From: Gemmatimonadales bacterium
Lineage (GTDB): Bacteria; Gemmatimonadota; Gemmatimonadetes; Gemmatimonadales; GWC2-71-9
Direction of reading: 5' to 3'
Assembly: GCA_030601605.1 (NCBI GenBank)
Contig: JAUVTI010000060.1
Span: 1-10,097, forward strand
Length of the DNA: 10,097 nucleotides
Shown: positions 1 to 7,642 of the stretch, one piece after another
Layout: every line of letters begins with the position of its first letter
Position numbering within the stretch: position 1 is the stretch's first letter
Made by a program: the position numbers and the translations under genes
The notes under the pieces: model-generated
What the model saw: the letters and a program-made list of their open reading frames with translations, nothing else
Told to the model about the DNA's origin: nothing
The model's database searches: none

Positions 1-948
1 GAGGTCGTCCGCGTCGAACTCCAGGAGACCGCGCCTTGGCGAGCGCACCACGATGGTGCCGCTGCCGGCAAGACCCGCAGGCAGGCCGCGCACGATGCCG
101 AGCACCTCATCGGAAACGATCCGCTCCACCTCGATGCGCAGGTTGGGCAGCAGCGGGCCGGTGAACCACGTGAGTGCGCCCTCCAGCGCGGCTTCGCTGC
201 GCGGAAGCCGCAAGCGGGAGAGGTCGAGCGCGAGCGAGTCGCCCAGGCTCTCCGCCACGCCGCGCGCGCCCGTTACGGACAGGACGGGGTCGGACGACTC
301 GGCGCGCAGCCGGTCCACCTCGATCCGGACTGCGCCGTCACCGGGGAGCGGCGACGAGATGCGCACGTAGGGAAAGCGGCCGTTTATGCCTGTGCCGCGC
401 CGCACCCGGAGGAAGCCGCGCAGTCCCTCCTCGCCCTCTATCACTCCGCGGTTTCCTCGTCTCTCCGGCGTGCGGATCATCACCTCGCCGTCCACGACGA
501 TCACGTCGTTGAACGCGATCAGCGGACTCGGACCACCGCCGCCCTCCCCGCTGCCCGAGAGGATCACGTCCGCATTGAGCTTCTCGTCGCGCCGCCACTG
601 TACGAGGTTCACCCGCGGCCGCGTGAGCGTGAGCTGGCCCAGCACGATCCGGCCGCTCAGGAGATCACTGAGGCGGTACCGAAGGCCGACACGATCTATG
701 GTCGTGAACAGCACGCCGTCCTCGCCCACGACCGTGACGTCCTCCACCTCCAGGCCTCGCAGGAACGAGCCGCCCACCGAGCCGATCGTGAGGGTTCCGC
801 GCAGGTTGTCGTTGACGACGCGCTCGGCCACCTGCACCACCAGCCTGCGTCCTGTATCCGTGCGGAACGCAGCGGCGCCGAGCCCCAGCACCGTGCCGCC
901 AAACCAGCAGACGCCGATCGCGAGCCAGACGAGATAACGCCGGCGCAT
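1..948 (-). CDS. tamB: TamB-like translocation/assembly protein, N-terminal part (runs off the window)
   Basis: The minus-strand frame from the ATG at 948-946 is open to the window edge (316 codons, no stop), so this is the N-terminal fifth or so of a long protein. It begins with a basic MRRR stretch and one hydrophobic segment at about residues 5-27, the inner-membrane signal anchor typical of TamB. Repetitive beta-rich AsmA/TamB sequence follows, including a GSFLRGLEVEDV motif like those of the TamB N-terminus. TamB proteins span the periplasm as a long beta-taco and work with the Omp85 protein TamA in outer-membrane assembly or lipid transport. The A of its ATG is the last base of the TGA of the upstream Omp85 gene (TGATG), so the two are very probably translationally coupled. 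The pairing strongly supports the call, although the diagnostic C-terminal TamB domain lies outside the window. Confidence 0.85.
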   Translation of the reverse strand, partial: MRRRYLVWLAIGVCWFGGTVLGLGAAAFRTDTGRRLVVQVAERVVNDNLRGTLTIGSVGGSFLRGLEVEDVTVVGEDGVLFTTIDRVGLRYRLSDLLSGRIVLGQLTLTRPRVNLVQWRRDEKLNADVILSGSGEGGGGPSPLIAFNDVIVVDGEVMIRTPERRGNRGVIEGEEGLRGFLRVRRGTGINGRFPYVRISSPLPGDGAVRIEVDRLRAESSDPVLSVTGARGVAESLGDSLALDLSRLRLPRSEAALEGALTWFTGPLLPNLRIEVERIVSDEVLGIVRGLPAGLAGSGTIVVRSPRRGLLEFDADDL

Positions 949-3029
949 CAGAACGCCTGCCCGATGGAGATGTTGATGCGGAACCGGCTCAGGAAGTCCT
1001 GTTCGGGCACCGGCGGGGGAATGTCGGGGAACAGCGCCTCCCACCGTACCAGCGCATCGCCTGAGGGAGTGACAACGTAGACGGGAGCGGCCTCCACACC
1101 ATACGGGTTGAACCCTATGTCCAGCCGAATCGGACCCAGCGGCGAGGCCAGCCGCACGCCGACTCCCGGTGTTATCCGCAGGCTGCTGAGCGTTAGGTAG
1201 AGGCTGTCCCGCGCGATGACCTGGCCCGCATCCACGAACACGGCCGCAGTGAAGCTCCGCGACAGTTTGTGGCGCCACTCGACGTTGGCGAGCAGGATGT
1301 CATTGCCGCCGGTGGCCGAGGTTCGCAGGGACAGCGAGCTGTCCTCGGGGCTAAAGTCCGCCACCCGTACGATCGGCCCCAGCTCGTTGAAGGAGAAGCC
1401 TCGGACCGTGTTGGGGCCGCCGGCGTAGAAGCGCTCCTCCACGGGCACGAACCTGAGCTCCTGTCCCTGCAGCCCCCGCTGGGGCGCCACGATGGCGCCC
1501 CACTTCACGCGCCAGCCCACGACGTCGCGCCGGCCCAGCTGATGATGCGACGCGTACTCCACCACACCTTTGAGGCACTGGGTCAGTGTGTCGGATCCCA
1601 CGACCGGGCCGGAGAACCGGACCTCCGCCGAGAACCGGGAGCCGCGCGCCGGATCCACCAGTGGGATCCGGCGCTCCCGAAGGTAAGCGAGCGTGAGCAC
1701 GCCTCGGAACTGCGGTTGCCTGAACACCTCGATGTCTTCCTCGGTGCAGACGTTCAGGTGGGTACAGTATGTCACGGGGTCGGCTTCGGTCTTTCCCCAA
1801 GCCAGACCGTACGACGGGGTGATCGTGGTCCTCCACGCCAGGCGGTAAGCCCAGGAGAGCTCCCCGCCCACCGCCTCGCGCACGAACGCCTGTATCTCGC
1901 TGTGCCGCTGGGCGAAGAGTGAGAGCGTGGCGCTGGCGTTGCGGCTGAACAGAAACGGCTGAGTGATACCCGCGGTCAGGTTGTAGTTGAGCGCAAGCCG
2001 CTCGGGCGGCTCGTCACTCAGGGCGGGACATGCCGACTGGTTCAGGTCGAGCGGGTCACCTGCGCCGATCTTCGAGAAGCCGGCGAACAAGTCGAGCCGG
2101 CGTCCGCCCCCGGTGAAGTTGTGCGCCGTCCACGACGTGAGTCCCCGGAAGCAGTCCACCGTACCGTAGCCCGCTCCGAACTGGAAGCGACGCAGCGGCC
2201 CCTCGGCAACATGCACCCTGATCGTCACTGCGGAGTCCGACAGCTCGGTGAGCGCGGTGTCGGCCAGCGATACGTTCGCGTAGTTGAACATCCCCGTGCG
2301 GTACAGATCGAGCTGTGATCGGTACTGCTCACTCCAACTGTACGTCTGTCCTGCCCGAATCCGCACCGTATTGCGCACGACATTCTCGCTGATGGTCTCG
2401 GTGCCGCTCACCTCGACACTGTCCACCGTTACCCTCGGCCCCGGAACCACCTCGAACGTTATCAGGGCCGTGCGGGTGTCGCGTCGCTCGTCGAAGTTGC
2501 GGAACACCTCGGCGTAGGGGTGGCCCCGGTCGGCGAGACGCGTGCGAATCGTGTCCACCGAGGCCTGGAACCGCAGGCGGCTGAACGGGTCGCCCACCCG
2601 CAGCGGCATGGCCTGGTAGACGTCCTCGACCTCGACGATATCCTCCACGCCCGTGACCCTGAGCGCCGTCACCAGTACCGGCTCGCCCTCATCGATCTCG
2701 AACGTGATGAACACGTCACCGTTCGAGCGCCGCACGAGCGTATCGACCGTGACATCCGGGAACCCGCTCAACCGATAGAGCGCCTGAATGCGCAGCACGT
2801 CGCGGCGGAACTCGGTCTGATCCACGTAGCTCTTGTGACCCAACCCCATCCACCGGGTCAGGCCCCACCGAGCGATGGCGGCCGACTGCGTGGTGGCGAT
2901 GGAGCGCCGCAGCGTGTAGTCGTTGATCGACCTGTTGCCCTCGAACGAGAGCTGGCGGATCACCCTCTGTGGCTGCTCGCCGTTCTGCGCGTGGATCGCC
3001 CCCGGTACGAGGGCGAGCAGGGCGAGCAA
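948..3029 (-). CDS. tamA: Omp85 outer-membrane protein, BamA/TamA family
   Basis: This 693-residue protein has three POTRA-like repeats at about residues 22-118, 118-197 and 198-277, followed by a beta-barrel to the C-terminus. The barrel carries the Omp85 lid-loop signature GGPNTVRGF (residues 537-545) and ends in phenylalanine, as outer-membrane barrels do. Three POTRAs and the coupled tamB-like gene favour TamA over the five-POTRA BamA, and its role would be inserting or exporting outer-membrane proteins or lipids with TamB. The first standard start is the TTG at 3029. It yields a hydrophobic stretch cut after AIHA but lacking the usual basic n-region. In-frame codons upstream, back to a TAG at 3077-3075, encode IRRLRRAAPL, so the real start is probably earlier at a near-cognate codon (CTG at 3047 or ATC at 3056). 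Five cysteines lie in the barrel (293, 334, 422, 428, 485). Confidence 0.9.
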   Translation of the reverse strand: MLALLALVPGAIHAQNGEQPQRVIRQLSFEGNRSINDYTLRRSIATTQSAAIARWGLTRWMGLGHKSYVDQTEFRRDVLRIQALYRLSGFPDVTVDTLVRRSNGDVFITFEIDEGEPVLVTALRVTGVEDIVEVEDVYQAMPLRVGDPFSRLRFQASVDTIRTRLADRGHPYAEVFRNFDERRDTRTALITFEVVPGPRVTVDSVEVSGTETISENVVRNTVRIRAGQTYSWSEQYRSQLDLYRTGMFNYANVSLADTALTELSDSAVTIRVHVAEGPLRRFQFGAGYGTVDCFRGLTSWTAHNFTGGGRRLDLFAGFSKIGAGDPLDLNQSACPALSDEPPERLALNYNLTAGITQPFLFSRNASATLSLFAQRHSEIQAFVREAVGGELSWAYRLAWRTTITPSYGLAWGKTEADPVTYCTHLNVCTEEDIEVFRQPQFRGVLTLAYLRERRIPLVDPARGSRFSAEVRFSGPVVGSDTLTQCLKGVVEYASHHQLGRRDVVGWRVKWGAIVAPQRGLQGQELRFVPVEERFYAGGPNTVRGFSFNELGPIVRVADFSPEDSSLSLRTSATGGNDILLANVEWRHKLSRSFTAAVFVDAGQVIARDSLYLTLSSLRITPGVGVRLASPLGPIRLDIGFNPYGVEAAPVYVVTPSGDALVRWEALFPDIPPPVPEQDFLSRFRINISIGQAF

Positions 3030-3089
3030 CGGGGCGGCGCGGCGCAGACGGCGGATGGGCGAGCTCGCTTTCGGCTAGACGGGCACCGG

Positions 3090-3110
3090 CCAGCGGGTGC
3101 GCCCGGCTGG
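3090..3110. other. Small inverted repeat between the divergent tamA and dacB genes
   Basis: CCAGCGGG and CCC(G)GCTGG form an eight-pair stem with one bulged G and a TGCG loop. It sits immediately upstream of the -35 box proposed for dacB and between two divergent genes. It could be an operator or simply a chance feature of GC-rich DNA; nothing else distinguishes these. Confidence 0.3.
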
Positions 3111-3111
3111 A

Positions 3112-3140
3112 TTGACGCGTCGGCGCAGCACCGGTAGGTT
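3112..3140 (+). promoter_or_regulatory. Sigma-70-type promoter for dacB
   Basis: TTGACG at 3112-3117 and TAGGTT at 3135-3140 are separated by exactly 17 bases. The -35 box matches consensus at five of six positions, and the -10 box keeps the most conserved T, A and final T. Transcription would start near 3147, leaving a leader of about 15 bases that holds just the ribosome binding site. No equally good promoter is visible for tamA on the opposite strand. Confidence 0.55.
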
Positions 3141-3148
3141 GGCGCTCC

Positions 3149-3156
3149 GGAAGGAA
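3149..3156 (+). promoter_or_regulatory. Ribosome binding site deciding the TTG start of dacB
   Basis: The purine run GGAAGGAA ends five bases before the TTG at 3162. The only nearby ATG in frame (3183) is 26 bases away with no purine run before it. The site therefore favours TTG initiation. Confidence 0.6.
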
Positions 3157-3161
3157 GCTCT

Positions 3162-4664
3162 TTGAAGACTCACGTATTCAATATGCCATACCGCTGCTTT
3201 GTCCTGCTCGCCGTCGCCCTGATGACGGCCCCGTCGCTCGCCGCCCAGAGCGACGCCGCCGGTCGCATCGATCGCCTGCTGGACGCTCCACCTTTCGATC
3301 GCGCGGGCTGGGGCGTCATCCTGATGGACGCGGATGGGCGCGAGATCTACGCCCGCAACGCCGACCGTCTGTTCGTTCCGGCATCCAACAACAAGCTCGT
3401 CGTTGCAGCTGCGGCCAGCGTTCTGCTGCCACCCGACTACCGCGTCGTAACCAGCGTTTATGGCACGGGCCCGCTCACCGACGGCCTGCTGGACGGCGAC
3501 CTCGTGATCTACGGGCGCGGCGACCCCACGTTCTCGGAGCGTTGCTACGGAGCCGACACCCTGGCAGTGGGCGCCTGCGACTCGCTCTGGACCCGCATGG
3601 ACCTGCTCGCCGACCGCATCGTGGCAACCGGCGTGCGACAGGTGGCCGGATCCATCGTGGGGGACGGCAGCCATTTCGACGCCAATCTGGTCCACCCGGC
3701 CTGGGAGAAGTACGACGTCAACTGGTGGTACGCTGCCCCCGTTTCGGGCCTGGGCTTCAATGATAACAGCGTCAATGTGACGTGGGCGCCGGGGCCGGCG
3801 GTTCACGCTCCAGCCGCCGTCACCTTCGAGCCGGATCTCGGCATCTTCCGGTTCGAGAACCGCACCCGAACCGTGCCCGCAGGCGAGCGCCGCACGATCG
3901 ACTTCTTCCGTGTGCCCGGCACAACGGACATCTGGGCCGAGGGTACGGTCCCCGTCAACTACGGCGAGCGGACCGAGTACTTCGCGCTGCCAGACCCGAA
4001 CTCCTACTTCGCCGCCGCGCTGCGGGCCGCGCTCGCGAGCCGCGGGGTGAGCATTGCCGGCCCCACGGTCTCCACGACCGACAGCCTGCGCTACGCGCAC
4101 GCCCGGCGCTCGGCCCCGCTCGTGGACTTCGACTCCCGGTCGCTGGCTGACATGATCTACCCGATCCTCAACTCCAGCCAGAACTGGTTCGCCGAAATGC
4201 TGCTCAAGACGGTGGGCCGCCAGGTGGAGGGCGCCGGGTCGTGGCGCGCCGGACTCGCAGCCGAGCGGCGCTTCCTGATCGACTCGGTGGGCATCGACTC
4301 CACCGCGTTTGCGCTGAGCGACGGATCGGGGCTCTCGAGCGGAAACCTCATCACGCCCAGGGCCTTCGCCCAGCTGTTGGCGTACATGCTGCGCCACCCG
4401 GGCGGCGCCGGCTTCATGCGCGCCATGCCGCGCTCCGGTGAGAAGGGATCGCTCCGGAACCGATTCGTGGACACGCCGCTCGAGGGCCGCGTCCTGGCCA
4501 AGACCGGGAGCATATTCCGCGTGCAGACGCTCACGGGCTACATCGAGCGTCCTGGTCAAACACCGCTGGTCTTCTCTGTGATGGCCAACAGCTACGTGGG
4601 GCGCTACAGCGCGATGATGGCGGTGATCGATTCGGTGGTCGTGGAGATGGGACGCGGACGTTAG
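3162..4664 (+). CDS. dacB: D-alanyl-D-alanine carboxypeptidase/endopeptidase (PBP4/DacB type, family S13)
   Basis: This 500-residue protein is an exported low-molecular-weight penicillin-binding protein that trims or cuts peptidoglycan cross-bridges in the periplasm. All three active-site motifs are present in order: SxxK as S75-N-N-K78, SxN as S339-Q-N341, and K447-T-G449. The roughly 260-residue gap between the first two motifs matches the inserted domains of the PBP4/DacB class and excludes simple PBP5-type enzymes. The N-terminus has a hydrophobic core (about residues 12-24) and an AA-Q cleavage site near 28, so it is a signal peptide. The TTG start is chosen for its well-spaced Shine-Dalgarno; initiation at ATG 3183 would also leave a usable signal peptide. 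The gene is monocistronic by context, divergent from tamA and convergent with the reductase gene only 8 bases downstream. Confidence 0.94.
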   Translation: MKTHVFNMPYRCFVLLAVALMTAPSLAAQSDAAGRIDRLLDAPPFDRAGWGVILMDADGREIYARNADRLFVPASNNKLVVAAAASVLLPPDYRVVTSVYGTGPLTDGLLDGDLVIYGRGDPTFSERCYGADTLAVGACDSLWTRMDLLADRIVATGVRQVAGSIVGDGSHFDANLVHPAWEKYDVNWWYAAPVSGLGFNDNSVNVTWAPGPAVHAPAAVTFEPDLGIFRFENRTRTVPAGERRTIDFFRVPGTTDIWAEGTVPVNYGERTEYFALPDPNSYFAAALRAALASRGVSIAGPTVSTTDSLRYAHARRSAPLVDFDSRSLADMIYPILNSSQNWFAEMLLKTVGRQVEGAGSWRAGLAAERRFLIDSVGIDSTAFALSDGSGLSSGNLITPRAFAQLLAYMLRHPGGAGFMRAMPRSGEKGSLRNRFVDTPLEGRVLAKTGSIFRVQTLTGYIERPGQTPLVFSVMANSYVGRYSAMMAVIDSVVVEMGRGR

Positions 4665-4672
4665 TCGGCCGC

Positions 4673-6079
4673 TCACCGCGCCGCCCGCAGGGCGGCCAGC
4701 ATGTCCTCCACACTGCAGAACTTCACACGCGGCCGGCCTTCAGACTTCCCGCGCTCGGTTTCCAACCCGTCGAGCTTGCGCCAATCGTCGAACGAGACTG
4801 CGTCGGGCTGCCTCTGACGCACCAAGGCATCTGAGGCGGCCGGATCGGGGTCGGTCGGCACGAGGACCCGGCCCGCCACCGCGTCCGCAACCATCCGCTC
4901 CACGGTCTCCGCGGCGTCGGGCTTGTTCGTCCCGATCACGCCGGAGGGTCCCCGCTTTATCCAGCCGCTCACGTACAGGCCGGGCAACTGCTCGCCGCCC
5001 TGCTCGGCGAGAACGCGCCCGCAGTCGTTGGGAACCGTGCCCCACTTTTCGTAGAACGGAACGTCCGGCAGCGCTACGCCCCGATACCCGACCGAGCGGA
5101 ACACCATGTCCACCGGGAGATCCTCGAACTCGTCGGTGGGTCTGGGGCGCAGCGTGCCGTCATCGCTCGCGAACAGATCGTTCTTCACGAGCTTCACTGC
5201 GACGACTTCGCCCGCGTCGTTCCCCTGGATCTCCACTGGCGACACCAGGAACCGCAGCGTGAGGCTGCGCGCCTTGCCGGTGGGGTTCCTCGCCGCCGCC
5301 TCCTGCAGGATCTCGATCCTACGTGTCAGCGCGGGATCGGCGGCGGCTTCCACCGAGTGGCGGCTCAGCTCGTCCAGTTCCACCTCGTCGGGCCGCAGCA
5401 GGAAGTCCGCGCCCTCCAACTCACCCAGCTCCTTCACCTCGGCGTTGGTGAAAGCGGCCTGTGCCGGACCCCTCCTCCCCAGGATGTGGACTTCCTTCAC
5501 CCGGCTATTGCTCAGCGCTTCGAGGGCGTAGTCGGCGATGTCGGTTCTGGCCAGCTCCTCGGGTGTGCGGCTCAGGATGCGGGCTACGTCCACCGCGACG
5601 TTCCCCACACCCACCACGGCAACCCGCTCCACGGACAGGTCGAACTCGCAGTCGCGGTAGGCCGGGTGCCCGTTGTACCACGCGACGAACTCGGTGGCGG
5701 TGTGGCTGCGCGCGTGAGCCTCGCCCGGGATGTTCATGCGCCGGTCCGCCTGCGCACCCGTGGCGAAGCACACCTGGTGGTAGTGGCGCTCGAGGTCCTC
5801 CAGCGAGAGGTGCTCGCCATAACCCACGTTGCCGTAGAACCGGAAGCCCGGGCGTGCGGCGACCTTGTCGTAGACGCGCGTGACGTTCTTGATCTTGGCG
5901 TGGTCGGGCGCGACCCCGAACCGCACGAGGCCGTACGGCGTCGGAAGCCGCTCGTACATGTCCACCTGGACAGAGAGATCATCGCGTCCAAGCAGGTGCT
6001 CCGCCGTGTAGAACGCGGCGGGGCCGGAGCCGACGATCGCTACTCTGAGTGGATTCTCAGCCGTGCCCAGTTCGGTCAT
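4673..6079 (-). CDS. fprA: NADPH-ferredoxin reductase, FprA/adrenodoxin reductase type
   Basis: This 468-residue cytosolic flavoprotein is predicted to move electrons between NADPH and ferredoxin. The N-terminal FAD dinucleotide fold has GSGPAAFYTAEHLL (residues 17-30). The central NADP fold has VGVGNVAVDVARIL (156-169), and GRRGPAQAAFTNAEVKEL (201-218) supplies the paired arginines known in this family to bind the NADP 2'-phosphate. Near the C-terminus, WIKRGPSGVIGTNKPDA is the hallmark stretch of adrenodoxin-reductase-like enzymes and separates them from thioredoxin-reductase-type ferredoxin reductases. The length is normal for FprA and there is no fused ferredoxin domain. The start ATG at 6079 fits the family N-terminus. 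Upstream on the same strand I see no strong promoter in the 54 bases shared with the divergent adenosyltransferase. The redox partner is not in the window. Confidence 0.93.
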   Translation of the reverse strand: MTELGTAENPLRVAIVGSGPAAFYTAEHLLGRDDLSVQVDMYERLPTPYGLVRFGVAPDHAKIKNVTRVYDKVAARPGFRFYGNVGYGEHLSLEDLERHYHQVCFATGAQADRRMNIPGEAHARSHTATEFVAWYNGHPAYRDCEFDLSVERVAVVGVGNVAVDVARILSRTPEELARTDIADYALEALSNSRVKEVHILGRRGPAQAAFTNAEVKELGELEGADFLLRPDEVELDELSRHSVEAAADPALTRRIEILQEAAARNPTGKARSLTLRFLVSPVEIQGNDAGEVVAVKLVKNDLFASDDGTLRPRPTDEFEDLPVDMVFRSVGYRGVALPDVPFYEKWGTVPNDCGRVLAEQGGEQLPGLYVSGWIKRGPSGVIGTNKPDAAETVERMVADAVAGRVLVPTDPDPAASDALVRQRQPDAVSFDDWRKLDGLETERGKSEGRPRVKFCSVEDMLAALRAAR

Positions 6080-6118
6080 TTGTCCATCTTAGTGCTTCCG
6101 CCCCAACCCCGCACAGCC

Positions 6119-6124
6119 TAGCTT
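6119..6124 (+). promoter_or_regulatory. Possible -10 box for the cobalamin adenosyltransferase operon
   Basis: TAGCTT lies nine bases before the GTG start at 6134, with only a poor -35 (TTCCGC at 6096-6101). The start codon also lacks a strong Shine-Dalgarno. This spacing is what a leaderless or nearly leaderless transcript would show. The evidence is thin: one hexamer in a 54-base divergent gap. Confidence 0.25.
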
Positions 6125-6133
6125 CCCGAGACC

Positions 6134-6679
6134 GTGAAGATCTACACCAAGACCGGCGACGGCGGAGACACCTCCACTCTTGGAGGCGGACGTGTGCCCA
6201 AGCACGACGTCCGCGTGGCCGCCTATGGCAGCGTGGACGAGCTCAACGCGGCTCTCGGTGTGGCGATCGCCACCGAGCCCGGCGACTTCGAGCTGGAGCT
6301 GCTCGAACGCGTGCAGTGCGACCTGCTGGCGGTCGGCGGCCGGGTCGCGAGCCCCGACCCGAGCAAGGTTGCGAAGGCGTTGGACCGGGCGCCCGTGACG
6401 GACGAGCGCGTGGCCGACCTCGAGGCGGCGATCGACCGGGCGGACGAGGAGCTTCCGTCGCTCACGCAGTTCCTGTTGCCGGGCGGCACGCTCAAGGCGG
6501 CGCAGCTCCACGTGGCGCGCACCGCATGCCGCCGCGCGGAGCGGCAGGTCGTGGCGCTGAGCCACTCGGCCTCCCTCGCGCCCGAGATCCTGCGATACCT
6601 GAACCGGCTGTCGGATCTGCTGTTCGTTCTGGCCCGGCTCGCCAACCACAGGGCGGGCGCGACAGACCGCACCTGGTAG
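6134..6679 (+). CDS. Cob(I)alamin adenosyltransferase, PduO type
   Basis: This 181-residue protein is predicted to transfer the 5'-deoxyadenosyl group of ATP to cob(I)alamin, giving adenosylcobalamin. The ATP-binding N-terminus YTKTGDGGDTSTLGGG (residues 4-19) is followed by the family's R/K-x-D-x-R pattern and AYGSVDELNA (30-39). The C-terminal helix signature LPGG (115-118) and RTACRRAER (129-137) completes the PduO/MMAB family. Length is typical. The GTG start gives the canonical MKIYTKTGD beginning. Its stop is one base before the ATG of the PhzF-like gene, so the two are cotranscribed. No other B12 synthesis gene or B12-dependent enzyme is nearby, and I see no cobalamin riboswitch upstream (only 54 bases are available). 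The alternative families, CobA and EutT, lack these motifs. Confidence 0.94.
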   Translation: MKIYTKTGDGGDTSTLGGGRVPKHDVRVAAYGSVDELNAALGVAIATEPGDFELELLERVQCDLLAVGGRVASPDPSKVAKALDRAPVTDERVADLEAAIDRADEELPSLTQFLLPGGTLKAAQLHVARTACRRAERQVVALSHSASLAPEILRYLNRLSDLLFVLARLANHRAGATDRTW

Positions 6680-6680
6680 C

Positions 6681-7598
6681 ATGCCGAACTACCGGTTCTA
6701 TCAAATCGACGTGTTCACGGATCGGCCCCTGGGGGGGAATCCCCTGGCCGTGTTCCCCGAACCCGAAGGGCTCACGGTCGAGCAGATGCAGGCGCTCGCT
6801 CGAGAGATGAACCTCTCCGAGACGACCTTCGTCCTCCCCTCCGACGCAGCGACCCGCCGGATCCGCTTCTTCACCCCCGTAGACGAGATACCGCTGGCGG
6901 GACACCCGACCGTGGGCACGTGGTGGCTTCTGGCCGAGCGGGGGCTGCTCGACCTCCCGCCCGACGGGACCCATCAGGTCACGCAGGAGACGGGCGCGGG
7001 AGTGCTGCCGGTATTCATCGATCTCGTCGGGGGAGATCCGACTCGGGTGACGATGGTCCAGGCAACTCCCGAGTACGGCCGGCGAGCCGAGGACACGGCC
7101 CGGCTCGCGAGTGCCCTGGGCGGAGGCCCCGACCTGATCCCGAGTGAGCCCATACCCCAGGTGGTGTCCACCGCTCTCCCCCAGCTCATGATCCCGATCG
7201 TGTCGCTGGAGGCGCTGGAAGCCCTGCCGAGCGGCGGCGCCGGGTTGGAGCTGACCTCCCTGCTGCGCGAGTTGGGCACCGAGTGCGCGATGCTCTACGC
7301 AACCGAGACCAGGTCGCAGGAGGCCACGGTGCACTGCCGCATGTTTGCACCGGGCCTGGGAGTGACCGAAGATCCGGCGACCGGCAGCGCCGCGGGGGCG
7401 CTGGGTGCGTACCTGGTGCGGCACGGAGCCATCGATCTGGAGGATGGCAGGGCCCGCCTCGTGGTCGAGCAGGGCCTGGAGATCAACCGGCCGAGCTACA
7501 TCAACGTCGAAGTCGCAGCCGACCCGAGCGGCCGGGCGACTGAAGTACGCGTGGGCGGCGAGGCGGTCACCATAATCGAGGGCGAGGTGCGGCTATAA
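6681..7598 (+). CDS. PhzF-family isomerase-like protein
   Basis: This 305-residue protein has the two-lobed PhzF/diaminopimelate-epimerase-like fold by sequence. The N-terminal lobe begins YRFYQIDVFT and holds NLSETTFV with the catalytic-position glutamate E47, then AGHPTVGTWW with H74. The C-terminal lobe has EDPATGSAAG (E230-G239), supplying the aspartate and serine of the PhzF active site. PhzF itself isomerises an aminodeoxyisochorismate product (DHHA) in phenazine synthesis, but most relatives are outside phenazine clusters and their substrates are unknown. No phenazine genes are here, so the substrate cannot be named. It lies one base after the adenosyltransferase stop, and its TAA stop overlaps the likely start of aroB, so it is the middle gene of a three-gene unit. 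Its neighbour aroB feeds chorismate synthesis; a pathway link is possible but unproven. Confidence 0.9.
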   Translation: MPNYRFYQIDVFTDRPLGGNPLAVFPEPEGLTVEQMQALAREMNLSETTFVLPSDAATRRIRFFTPVDEIPLAGHPTVGTWWLLAERGLLDLPPDGTHQVTQETGAGVLPVFIDLVGGDPTRVTMVQATPEYGRRAEDTARLASALGGGPDLIPSEPIPQVVSTALPQLMIPIVSLEALEALPSGGAGLELTSLLRELGTECAMLYATETRSQEATVHCRMFAPGLGVTEDPATGSAAGALGAYLVRHGAIDLEDGRARLVVEQGLEINRPSYINVEVAADPSGRATEVRVGGEAVTIIEGEVRL

Positions 7599-7642
7599 CC
7601 CACGAGACAGTATCCGTACCGCTGGGAGACGCCTCCTACGAC
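7584..7642 (+). other. Likely true 5' end of aroB: Shine-Dalgarno, ATA codon and 16-codon extension
   Basis: In frame with aroB, the codons from ATA 7595 read ITHETVSVPLGDASYDV. This includes the first beta strand and the LGxxSYDV pattern that normally opens AroB. No ATG, GTG or TTG occurs in this frame between the TGA at 7541-7543 and the GTG at 7643. GAGG at 7584-7587 lies seven bases before the ATA, an ideal ribosome binding site spacing. The junction reads ATAA, where TAA (7596-7598) ends the PhzF-like gene. A G at 7597 would make it the classical ATGA stop/start overlap. Either AUA is used as start, the sequence has an error, or a mutation has shortened the gene. Confidence 0.6.

Noticed and set aside
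386..937. Plus-strand open frame of 183 codons rich in Ser, Arg, Pro and Thr
   Set aside because: It is the complement of the TamB-like gene, whose frame is open throughout and begins with a clear membrane anchor.
1269..1922. A plus-strand open frame of 217 codons inside the TamA gene
   Set aside because: Low-complexity composition opposite an unmistakable Omp85 barrel; no motif and no ribosome binding site.
3075..4676. A 533-codon open frame on the minus strand covering dacB
   Set aside because: It mirrors the codon periodicity of dacB in GC-rich DNA, is rich in Arg, Gly, His and Ala, shows no recognisable domain, and lies opposite a gene with all S13 motifs.
5357..6121. Plus-strand open frame of 254 codons antisense to fprA
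   Set aside because: Shadow of the reductase; no family features, and it would run through the fprA promoter region.
6492..7424. Minus-strand open frame of 310 codons opposite the adenosyltransferase and PhzF-like genes
   Set aside because: It spans two well-recognised genes and shows only Arg/Gly/Pro-rich shadow sequence.
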